Positions 34,401 to 44,426 of a stretch of DNA of 64,000 nt are shown piece after piece. The notes beneath the pieces are model-generated. The model made no database searches and was not told the origin of the DNA. It was given only the letters and a program-made list of their open reading frames with translations. The DNA is taken from NCBI GenBank assembly GCA_946807835.1, contig OX327693.1, positions 4,605,501 through 4,669,500 of the forward strand, given 5' to 3'. A program made the translations under genes and the position numbers. How positions within the stretch are numbered: position 1 is the first letter of the stretch; each line of letters starts with the position of its first letter. Source of the stretch: Ailanthus altissimus (lineage: Eukaryota; Streptophyta; Magnoliopsida; Sapindales; Simaroubaceae).

Positions 34401-34500
34401 TCTTCTTGAGGTTAAGAACATACCTAACATCTGTCAACTCTCTCACTCGCTCATCATGCAGCCTAAATTTAACACTACCAATTTCCATTATCTAACATGC
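31490..34500 (-). pseudogene. copia-2 pol region (protease to RNase H)
   Basis: On the minus strand: GAG-pre-integrase and start of integrase at 34488-33883 (FGKAHRVRF, RGGARYFLSLIYDY), integrase C-part at 33717-33532 (ATLLERVRYML-type region, FWGEVVVIAVYLINRSPS), RT at 33317-32574 (CKWVYKVNEE, KTRLVAQGFTQRDGVNF, KSLYGLKQ), a broken YVDD region near 32460 (stop plus VDYMLIAC), and RNase H at 32371-31490 (ATIGSIIYTMVCTRLDIRQTV, ILRYLKRTSNHGLMY, KIEYIAVGKAIKEAM). At least five stops or shifts separate the frames, so no functional polyprotein is made. Confidence 0.9.
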
Positions 34501-35440
34501 AATATCATTACCCATTAACACTTTACCACCACTAATGGGTTGAAAATTTATAAACCAAGACTTGTGTAGACACATGTAAAAAGTACAACCAGAATTAAGA
34601 ACCCATTGTTCAACATTCTTACCATTAATAGTGACGAGTATCTCTGTACTGTCATAACTATAATCATAGACAAGACCTTATGCTTTCTTCTCTGGACAAT
34701 TGTTTATGAAGTGCCTCTCTTTCTTGCAGTAATAACACTTCCTAAGAGTTCTAGACTTGAACCTTGAGCCCTTTTTCCTTCCAACTCTATATGAAAGCCT
34801 TCCTTTTACAGATAGACTTTTTATATTGCCCTCGATCTGCTGCCTTAATAACTTTGAGTTTAATGATGATTTCACATCGTTCATCGTTAAACTTTCTCTG
34901 TCGTAGAGTAACGTATCAACAAAGCTCTCATAAATCTTGGGGAGTGAACTTAGTAGGATAATTACTCTATCTTCATCTTCTATCTTGATGTTGATTGACT
35001 CAAAATAAAAAAATGATCTTATTGAATGCATCTATATGATCTTTCATTAGCATCACATCTGACATGGACAACTAATACAACTTCTTTTTTATATACAATC
35101 TATTGGCCAACGATTTTCGCATATAGAGGGAGTCAAGCTTCTTCCAAAGACTAATCGCTGTCATCTCACCTGTTACTTCCCTCAGTACTTCATAGCTTAA
35201 TGATAGAACGATTGTGCTGTGAGCTTTTTCTTGAATGTCCATTCTTTCTACTTTAGCTCTAGATGACTCTAGTATCTTTTCTTCTTCACTAGATAGAACT
35301 GTAATCTCCTCTAATGCCCAGCCTAATCATTGACTCACCAACAACGCCTTAACCTTTATCTTCCACAGATTAAAGTCATTCGTACCGTTGAATTTCTCTA
35401 CCTCATACTTAGGTGTGACTATGTCTGCTTAGAATCAAGC
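34501..35440 (-). pseudogene. copia-2 gag and protease remnant
   Basis: 35031-34678 on the minus strand is the C-terminal half of gag (DRVIILLSSLPKIYESFVDTL) with an intact CCHC knuckle (CYYCKKERHFINNC). The protease segment follows at about 34630-34510: EQWVLNSGCTFYM, where the catalytic Asp of D-S-G is replaced by Asn. The gag N-terminal half up to 35440 is broken into short frames. Confidence 0.85.
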
Positions 35441-35453
35441 TCTGATACCAGTT

Positions 35454-36179
35454 TGTTAAAGCAGAAGCACACAAATAAGCAATATAACTCAAGTAATAAT
35501 ATGCAGAAAAAGTAATTAAGGAACTTAAAGAGAGAAAAGTAGAAGAAGAATACACAGAATTTACATGGTTTAACAACTTGCTTATGTCTACGACGGATCA
35601 AGATCATTCTCTTTTATTATTGAATTACAAGACACTAAAAAAATATGTCTTTTACAAGAAAGACTCACAAAAAAAAACTCTCTCTTGCAATCTAAGGATT
35701 TTCTCTCACTAAGAATCACAAAGTATGTTTAATCACAAAGATTTCTTGAGTTCTCACTAAGATATGTTTACAAGCCAATAGAGAACCTTTATGTAGACTT
35801 TAGAATGTCCTAGATTTATCCTAAATGTGTGAAAGTCGTATTAGGGAGTCTTGGAGTAAGTGAGAGATAAAATAGGTAAGTATCAAAATGGAAAACTCTT
35901 TCTGTACTGGGCGCTGTGACGCCCAGCTCCTCATGGCCGCGGCGCTGAGCCGCTTGTCTGGGTGCTGTAGCGCTGGGCTACCGGTTTGGGTGTCGAGGCG
36001 CTCAGGTTCTGTTCTGGGCACTGAGGCACCCAGGACCTAGTCGCCACAATGCCTACACTTGGGCATCACCCCTTATGTCTTTCACCTCCTTTCGCGTTTA
36101 TCTTCGATCCTTGCGCACCCTACGCACTTGGTTTGCTCTCTAAATCATATTCTGATAATTTTTAATTAATATTCTCACA
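35454..36179 (-). repeat. 5' LTR of copia-2
   Basis: 726 bp, next to the primer-binding site. Positions 35905-36055 hold a run of GCGCTG/GCCGCGGCGCTGAG-like motifs in an otherwise AT-rich LTR. Confidence 0.85.
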
Positions 36180-37643
36180 GTTCTCATATGTGTCAAAGTG
36201 TTCATTGTAGATCAAAGACATTAGACAGTGTCATAATTCATAAGGATGAATGCCATATTCTTGGCGTTGACAACTCTAATGTGAGCCATTTGCAAATACG
36301 AAGAAATCGGTTTTTCAACCTTTTTTAACAATAATTTTGGATATTTTAAATAATATTTTAATTTTTAATTTTAAATAATATATTAAATAATCAAAATCTC
36401 TGTGATTTGTGAAATAAAAAAGATTGGTAAAGAGAAATGAGAGAAAATAATAACTCTTTATTAGAGAGAGATATTTTTACACAAATAAGAAAAGATGTCT
36501 TTCTTGCTCAATAAATCTCTTATTTATGGTTAGAGAGGGCCTATGGGCTTTGTTCAATTTACAAATATACCCTTAATTGGTACATTAATAGTAGGTAACA
36601 ATTTTACCTTTAGCATAAATAGTTGTTCCTATACGTGTCAAGTTCAATTAATGTTGTATAATTGCTATTTCGTCCCAAACATTATTAGGTAAATCATATC
36701 ACTCCCTGTAGTTGACAGAGTGGGTTATCATAAAAATATAGGAAATAGTTCCTTATGATAATGATTTACTAACTGAATGTCAGTTAATGAATGACTGTTA
36801 TATCTGATATACAACAAGAAATGTTATAAGTGTAGAGGTGAACAGAATAAATAGTATTTCAGCAACTTAAATAATGATGAATAGTAATATATATAAGATT
36901 AGGTCATGTAGTCGTGAGACGACTATCCCGTCTGGTTAAGGATGGTCAGATATTTGATCTGACTATAGTACATTGACTAGTTTATGAATTATGAATTCAA
37001 GAGAATATGGCCGAATCTTTATGTAGGTGTAAGATGCCAAGCCACTAGTTTATTGGATCTGGTACATATATATGTATTTAGTCCAATAAATCTTACTGTT
37101 ATAAATGATTTCGATACTTCATTGTCTTTATAGTGATTGTCGCTATATAGACATGTGTTTCTAGGAAACGCAAGTCAGAATAATTTCGAAGTGTTCAAAA
37201 TGTTCTGACAATGAAAGTAAAGAAATAAACCCTTATGTATATTGAGTGCTTTCGATTAGATCGAAGTAATTTATACATAATCAGTAAATTCACAAATTAT
37301 TTAACTAGAAAATGATTCTCTCTCAGCATAGTCCTCAAGATACTCCTCAACATAAAGATGTTTAGGAAATGAGGAATCAGACTATATTAGATACAGTCTG
37401 ATTGATATTGAGAATCGTTGACCTTCTAAAATATCTATGAGGTTATACTTTAGCATCTGCTATTCACTTATTAAATAATTCCATAATCGTTCCTACTACT
37501 TTATATGAGATATAGACTAAATAGGAAACAAGTCTTAAGTATGTTAAGACTTGGTGTTATTCTGTTTTCATAAGAGTTATGCAACAGAATAAACTTGTAT
37601 CCAACGGTACAAGTATTGGTTCATTTAGTATCCCAAGTGTATA
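36180..37643. other. Unassigned repeat-like sequence
   Basis: No open frame. 36335-36400 resembles half of the MITE-like palindrome family. 36890-37110 (GTCGTGAGACGACTATCC..) has the look of LTR sequence but no partner copy was found in the window. It probably belongs to the 5' side of the decayed copia that follows. Confidence 0.35.
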
Positions 37644-39780
37644 ATGGGATACCAATTCTATAATTCAGATGAACGAAATATGTTCGTTTCTCATAATGTC
37701 ACATTCCTAGAGAAAGAGTTTCTCATAGATTGTAGAGATTATAGAAAGATTGAACTTGATGAAGTCAATCTAAATATAGATAAACTAACGATGGAATTTT
37801 ATTTTCAAATGAGTGAAATACCTTTAACACACTAAGTTCATAGGTCCAAAAGGATATCAAGGCCATCATTTAGGTATGTTTGATACTTGAAGGTGCCCTT
37901 GATGTTTTCTTAGTTGAAGAAAATGATCCTTTAACTTATGAAGAGACGATGTTTGACATTGATTCGGAAAAATGACAAGATACTATAAAATTCTGAAATT
38001 GACTTAACGCATGACAATTAAGTCTAGGACTTAGTTGAGCTTCCTGTAGAAACTGTTTCTATTATCAGTAAATCAGTTTACGCAGCGGAAGCAGTGTGGG
38101 CCCTATCTGAAGGAATGGCCCTTCATGGCCTGACTGATATTGAAAGGTTACACTCAGAGATCTAGGATCAATAATGAGGAAACCTTTTTCATCAGTAACC
38201 ATGCTAAAGTCAATTTAGATTTTATTAATGAAAAGATACTATAAAATTTGAAATTGACTCAACGCATGACAATTAAGTCTAGGACTTAGTTGAGCTTCAT
38301 GTAGAAACTGTTTCTATTAGCAGTAAATCAGTTTACGCAGCGGAAGCAGTAAAGGCCCTATTTGAAGGAATAGTCCTTTATAGCCTGACTGATGTTGAAA
38401 GGTTACACTCAGAGATCTAGGATCAGAAATGAAGAAACCTTTTTCATCAGTAACCATACTAAAGTCAATTTGGATTTTGTTGGCTATTGTTGTATATTAT
38501 GATTATGGGACTGGCTAATGGATGTAAATAAGTTGTTCTGGGAAGTATATCTCGAGTAAGAGATATGCAGAGAATAACTTGATGTTTTTGCATCCAAGCC
38601 TAACTTCTAATATAATGTGCAAACTGAGGAAGTCCATTTATGGACTTGAGCGATTTTTCCAAAGTTGGAATCTTTGTTTATATGATGAAATCAGAAAGTC
38701 TGGTTTTATCAGGAATAAAGAGGAAGTGTGTGTGTTCAGAAAGAGCAGTGGGAGTATAATTATCTTTTTTAGTTCTCTAAAGTGAAAAATATATACTCAA
38801 TATTGGAAACAATGTTGCTATATAGCAAGTAAATCAGATAAGTGTTATCTGTGTAAAGAACTTCTTTATAAAAGATTTGAGAGAGACTTCCTGTATACTA
38901 GGTATAAAGCTTTATGGAGATATAGCTAGGAAGCTAATAAGACTCTCTCAATCTTTGTACATAGACTAAGTCCATGAAAAGGTACAATGTAATTGACTGT
39001 GAGACAGTTAAAGTCCCTTTTAGACATGGCAATCATATTTTTTAGAGGAAGTGTCATCGGGAAGAAGATGAGAAAGTTAGAGTGTCTAACGTCTCAGATA
39101 CATTAGCTAGAAATAGATTAATGCATACCGTTTAATGTACGAAATCTGGATTTAGATGGTTGTAAGTGTTATAAGCTAGTATCCATTAAATCCAGATCAC
39201 GACCATTAAAAAGTTGTGAAACATATCTGAAATATACTTGAGAAGTATAGAAGATAAGTTTATATAATATGGAGAAATATTTCTTACAAAAAGGAAGGAT
39301 GCACATATTCAGACTTTCGTCTGATTTGGATGGTAGAAAGTCTACATCTAGTCATGTATTTCTCTTTATCAGTACCAGAGCTAGATAAATAAGTGTCAAT
39401 AAATGTCCACAGGTAATTCTGCCTTGGTGGTAGAATATGTTGCGACTTGAGAAGCCTGTAAAGAAAGGACTGTGGATATTCAAAATTAATTGCAGAGTTT
39501 TAAATAGTTCCAAGTTTAGTGGATCCTATCCCATTATATTGCAAATTAATGGTGATTACTTAAGCCAAGAAGCCATATGGCACACCAATATTCTGATCAT
39601 GTGAACTCAGAAAATCACATAATTAAAAAGTTCTTGACTACAAGAGTTGAAATAAAATCTATGGAACAATCCTTAGATGTAGCGAGCCCCCTAAGCCTAA
39701 ACTCCTATAGTGTTTGAGAAACACGTGGAATGTATTGGTATGAGATACTCGTACGTATGGCACTGAAGCAAGTGAGAGTT
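37644..39780 (+). pseudogene. Decayed Ty1/copia internal region (copia-3)
   Basis: Plus strand. 37644-37835 gives the integrase C-terminus (GYQFYNSDERNMFVSHNVTFLEKEFL). 38579-38785 gives part of RT (CKLRKSIYGLERFFQSWNL, GFIRNKEEVCVFRKSSGS). About 39290-39480 gives scattered RNase H-like fragments. An internal tandem duplication of 256 bp (37975-38486) is present. The region ends in a PPT-like GCAAGTGAGAGTT directly before TGTTGGAG of the LTR at 39781, so it is read as the body of the element owning that LTR. Confidence 0.75.
37975..38486. repeat. 256-bp tandem duplication inside copia-3
   Basis: Two head-to-tail copies, with GATACTATAAAATT at 37979 and 38235. Both include CAGTAAATCAGTTTACGCAG and GGTTACACTCAGAGATCTAG. 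Copies differ at scattered bases. Confidence 0.85.
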
Positions 39781-40046
39781 TGTTGGAGATGGTGCTCACG
39801 TGCCATTCCAATATTGTATAAATATTAAATGTTAATATTTATACAATAAACATTTCGAATAAAGATTGTTAATATCATATTAATATGGTATAATGCTTGT
39901 AACATTACAGACATTGTTTGATCTGAAAGAGTTTAGATCTGATCTAAAGGAGTTTAGATCAGAACTAATAGTTATCAAAGCTGAGAGTTATAAATGCTAA
40001 GACTTAACACTGTTAATAGTTATCAGTTTATAAGAGTCAGCGAGGT

Positions 40047-42332
40047 TGATAAGGCGTAATTGTATAAACTATTTTATCTTCCTAACTTGATATTTGTTCA
40101 AATTATCTCAATAATTGGGCTATTTATGCATATTAATGTTGTTTTATAGGTTGAAGCATTATCGGAGCAAAAATACCGGAAAAAGGACGCAAATCGGAGC
40201 ATTAGAGATAAAAATACGAATGGAGGCACTGTTGCTACAGTACCACTGTTGCTACAGTACGCGGCTACAGTAACACTGTAGCAACAGTGCAGCGCCGCGG
40301 CGCCAATTGCAGAAAGTGAGCGCCGCAGCGCTGAAATCCAGCGCCGCGGCGCTGAATTCTGGGCACTCCTAAGGGCAGTTTTGTCCTCTTTTTGCAACCC
40401 TACCTATATAAACACCCATTGTTTAGCCAAAGAGAGGAGAGGAGAGTAGAGGCACGAAATTGAAAGGAGGAGAAGGCTTGAGCTCGAATTGAAGGAGAAG
40501 AAATGATGTCTCCAAGGTTTCATGTGCATCATTGAAGACAATTGAAGAATTGAAACCTTGGAGACATCCCAAATTCGGTTTTTCCTTTCCTTTTCCTTGT
40601 TTTTATCCTTTGTTGTCATTTCAATTATGAATATTAGTTTTAATGAGATGTATCTATGGATGGTTGGATAATTATAGTTATGGTTGGATTTTCATGTGAT
40701 TAAACTTGATTTCAAGGATTGATGTAGTTTTATTAATATTATGTTTTGATGATTTAGCATAAATTCGTGTAATTCATTTATGTTTCTTTATGTTTAATGC
40801 TTCCAATTGATTGACAAATGAATTGGTTGTTGTGAATGTATGGATTTATGCTTGAAAGAGATTGATCCATTTATAGGATTTGGGAGAAACATAGCTTTAG
40901 GTTGCTATTGAGTTGAAAGGCCAATAACACCTAGGTAATCTTCATGATCTTCCTTAGGATTTGCATGAGGTGCACTCCAAGTGTTTGATTAAATGCGTGA
41001 CAGGCGCAAACTCTTTGGGGTGTGCTATTATACATAGGGTTACATGTGGTGCTCTCCGTTTTAAAGTGTTTGATAAGCGTGACAGGCCAAACTCTTTAGG
41101 GTGTATCATTATGTCTAGAATTTCATTTGATGAAGTGACAGTGATAATGAAATTAATCCTTGGGGTAGTCATTTAAGGGTAGCTTAATGCGTGTATATAT
41201 AACGGGTTAGATAGACATATCAACTTGGCTATGTATGCATAGTATCTCATTCGAACTCGAAAGATGGAATGAGATTAGTCTTAAGCCCTTGATTAATGAA
41301 TTGAACAAATTTGCTAAAGAAGAAGAACATAGGAAGAATAGAATGAAATCAATGTTTAGGATCCCATTTGTATAGAATTCGCCATATCGCAAGATTATCA
41401 TTTTGTTGTAGATTGTAGGTTCTAGGCCTTAATGGAACTTTATTGAACTTTATGTGTTGAAGTTGTTATGTGATTAATAGTTATCTTGTGTTATTCGTTT
41501 ATGCTTTTTATGCGCTTCATGCTTCTAATTGCATTGAAAAATGGATTGGATGAATTAAACATTTGGGTTATGTGCTTGACAAAGTTTAATCCATATGTCG
41601 ATCTTAAAAAGCATAGCTTTGAGTTTGTTAAGTTGAGAGACTAATGAACTTAGGTAATCATCATGATCTTCCTTAGGATTTGTATGAGGTGCATTCCAAG
41701 TGTTTGATTAAATGCGTGACAGGCGCAAACTCTTTGGGGTGTGCTATTATGCCTAGGGTTACATGTGGTGCTCTCCGTTTTAAAGTGTTTGATAAGCGTG
41801 ACATGCCAAACTCTTTAGGGTGTATCATTATGTCTTGAATTTCATTTGATGAAGTGACAGTGATAATGAAATTAATCCTTGGGGTAGTCATTTATGGGTT
41901 GCGTAATGCATGTCTATGTAAACAAGTTAGATAGACATATCAACTTGAATATATATGCATAGTATCTCATTCGCACTTGAAAGATGGAATGAGATTAATC
42001 ATACACCCTGGATTAATGAATGCATAAATTGGTTGTTGATTACTAATGACAAAGACCATAGGAACAATATAGAGAAATCAAGTCTCTAGAGCCCCATTGC
42101 CATAGATATCTCTTTTCCTTTATTTATCTAGCTAATTAGATTTTAGTTGCTTTTAATTCAATAACTCACCCTGCCATTTAGATTAGCCTAAATAAAGTTA
42201 GGTTGCCAACATCGTAGTACTTAGCATTAATTTAGGACACAATCCTCGTGGGAACGATACTCTACACATCACTTTATTACTTGTTGCGATACGTGCACTT
42301 GCGTTAGTTTGTGTTATAGAAATCACACAACA
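40047..42332 (+). mobile_element. Solo LTR, Ty3/gypsy-like (2286 bp)
   Basis: The block starts TGATAAGGCGTAAT and ends AATCACACAACA, flanked by a perfect 5-bp repeat GAGGT (40042-40046 and 42333-42337), inside the family A LTR. Gypsy LTR features are TTATGCATATTAATGTTGTT near the start and ACAATCCTCGTGGGAACGAT plus GCGATACGTGCACTTGCG near the end. It contains ACTGTTGCTACAGTA repeats (40225-40290), GCGCCGCGGCGC motifs (40290-40360) and a 719-bp internal duplication. No internal gag or pol is present. Confidence 0.85.
40740..42177. repeat. 719-bp direct duplication inside the solo LTR
   Basis: TAGGTAATC..TCATGATCTTCCTTAGGATT occurs at 40932 and 41651. The segment 40930-41270 is nearly identical to 41649-41990, and similarity weakens outward on both sides. 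Such LTR-internal duplications can inflate LTR length. Confidence 0.85.
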
Positions 42333-43732
42333 GAGGTCTAAAGAGTTAGAACCTTGTCTATAATGGGACAAAGACCTAAGAGTATACTTGTAATGATATA
42401 GTTGTAAAGAGTTGCAATATAAGTTAAGAAATATTATTATGTAAGTATGTCTAAAATATAATATTCCTGATCTATGATCACCAATGCAGGTCTATCGGTG
42501 AATTCACAATATATAGATTAGTGTATGTTTATATCTGACTAGTTCAAATGGTTGTTCTTAGCTGACCATGAGCTTAGAGCTTGTATAGGCATACAGGTAT
42601 TCAGTCAGGACTGGATACTGAACAGACTCATGAGGACCCCAATAGATATCCTATGAAACCGTCAAAGGAAGGTCCTCTCGAGTTGAGTAGTAATCATGGT
42701 CCTTTGACCTGAGCGCCACGGTAATCTTGTGAGTGATCCATCATGCTTTGGTTCCACATATATCAGAGACATTTCATGGTCTGACCGTTATGTGTCGCTG
42801 GGTATGGTCCGATACTCATGGAGTCCGGTGTGCGTAGATAAGGGATCCATCAGCTTATGTAGGTAAGTTGTATATCCGATGCTCCGAGATTGTATTTCAT
42901 AAAGTCTTGTGGCCATAAGCATAAACCCGGGAAAAGAGTTTCCCATAAGGTTAAACAATATAGCAAAAGTGTTTGCGTATATTGTTTATCGAAATACGAA
43001 TCTAGAGATAAGTTTATAGATGAGCAAATGGGGAATTAATGGTGCTGATTTATATCCCCGCACATCCAGGACATAAATGATGGAAGAATTATACGTACAC
43101 GTTATGACCTCAACTTGTATGGTCTGACACGCTGATTTGTAATATTCGTAACGTGTGCGTGGGACATCGATTACGGATTAATGGAATAGTTCAATTTGAC
43201 AAATTGGGGGTAGACCTAGAGAGTCCCAATATGAAATGTACTCTTTGAGCACTTGGGCAGTGTACCATATTGAATTGTTCAATACAGTATAATTCAGCAA
43301 TTACTAAGGTTACGTTAACTAAAGTATATGGTTAAATGGTGGGACCTACTTTAGGTTAACTTGGTAACCTAGTAAGAATATAAAAGTAATTTCACTTTAT
43401 GATTATTTAATTGTTAAATAATTAAAATAAATATTTATTTATTTAATTGTTAAATAAATAATTTAACTTAACTAAGGTTAAAAGTTAACCAAATGGTTAA
43501 GTTAAGTTAACCTTACTTAAAGGTTAAGTAAAGGTTAACCTAACCATGGTTAAGTTAGTTAACTATGGTTAAAGTAATTAAATATTTATTAACTTAAAGG
43601 TTAAGTTAAAATAATCTAACTATAGTTAAATGTTAATTAAGGTTAGGTTAAGCCAAATGAAATGCAAATGAAATTCAAATTAATTTGGAATTAATGCATT
43701 AGTATATAAAGTGAAATGAAATTGAAAATCAA

Positions 43733-43741
43733 TAGTTTTTT
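43733..43741. repeat. Left 9-bp target-site duplication of the MULE
   Basis: TAGTTTTTT, identical to 51307-51315. A 9-bp duplication is the hallmark of Mutator-type transposition. Confidence 0.9.
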
Positions 43742-43850
43742 GGGAAAAGTTCACAAATAGCCTTTAAATTATTTTATTATTTTATTTTAACCAAATATAA
43801 AATGATTATACTTTATTAGCCAAATAATTTAATTTTGGACAAACTTATCC
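43742..43850 (+). repeat. Left terminal inverted repeat of MULE-1
   Basis: Begins GGGAAAAGTTCACAAATAGC. It pairs with the reverse complement of 51198-51306, with conserved blocks TTTTAACCAA, TATACTTTATTA and ATTTTGGACA. Confidence 0.9.
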
Positions 43851-44139
43851 TTATATCAAATTTATAACTTCGTGTTTTTTTAAAGTTTAAAGAAACTTTA
43901 AAGAAATAGTTTACCGAATATTTTTGAAGTTATTATTCTAAAAATCAAAGGGTTGCTGAGGATCGCTTCGAATCAAATTAAAGAAATAACTCGGGTAAAT
44001 TTTCTAAACTTGTTAGAAATTAGATAAATTTACATTTAAAGTTAAAAGTAGTTGTTATTAACCAACTAAATGAGTTAGAATGGTATAAACGGCGTTGAAA
44101 TCCGGCCAAAAATAAGTTTTAGAGTGTGTTTGGCGAAAA

Positions 44140-44335
44140 CCAGATGGCGGTCGCTGCGGCGGCCGTCGATTTGGTCATCGCGGGACACATCTCGGGCCCA
44201 AGATGGCCCCGCGGCGCCCACATTGTGCGCATCGCGGGGGCACGTCTCGGGCCCGAGACGGCCCCGCGGCGCGCAATCTGTGGGCATCGCGGGGGCACGT
44301 CTCGGGCTCGAGATGTGCCCCCGCGATGCGCATTT
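44140..44335. repeat. GC-rich subterminal array, left end of MULE-1
   Basis: Four to five copies of a unit built from GCATCGCGGGGGCACGTCTC plus GGGCCCGAGA(C/T)GGCCCCGCG, many self-complementary (TCTCGGGCCCGAGA). It lies between the left TIR and the transposase gene, where the promoter and transposase-binding sites would be expected. Confidence 0.85.
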
Positions 44336-44426
44336 TTTTTATTTTTAAATATTTTATCGTTTTAAAAAATTTACTAAATTTTCCATTTGTGAACTTTTCC
44401 TAATCTTTTTTGTTTTTTCAGGTCAT

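Larger units (their letters stand above)
30758..36179 (-). mobile_element. Ty1/copia LTR retrotransposon (copia-2), 5.4 kb
   Basis: The element is on the minus strand with both LTRs (30758-31421 and 35454-36179). Each LTR begins TGAGAATATT and ends in ACA on that strand. The primer-binding site TGGTATCAGAGC lies two bases inside the 5' LTR (35438-35449). The polypurine tract GAGGGGATTTG abuts the 3' LTR at 31422-31432. Flanks GTTTT (30753-30757) and GTTCT (36180-36184) may be a 5-bp target duplication with one mismatch. Gag, protease, integrase, RT and RNase H remain in order but in broken frames. Confidence 0.9.

Noticed and set aside
44075..44403. Several overlapping frames of 66-79 codons on both strands
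   Set aside because: They are all artefacts of the GC-rich subterminal array of MULE-1, which lacks stop codons because of its composition. The same holds for 50639-50948.
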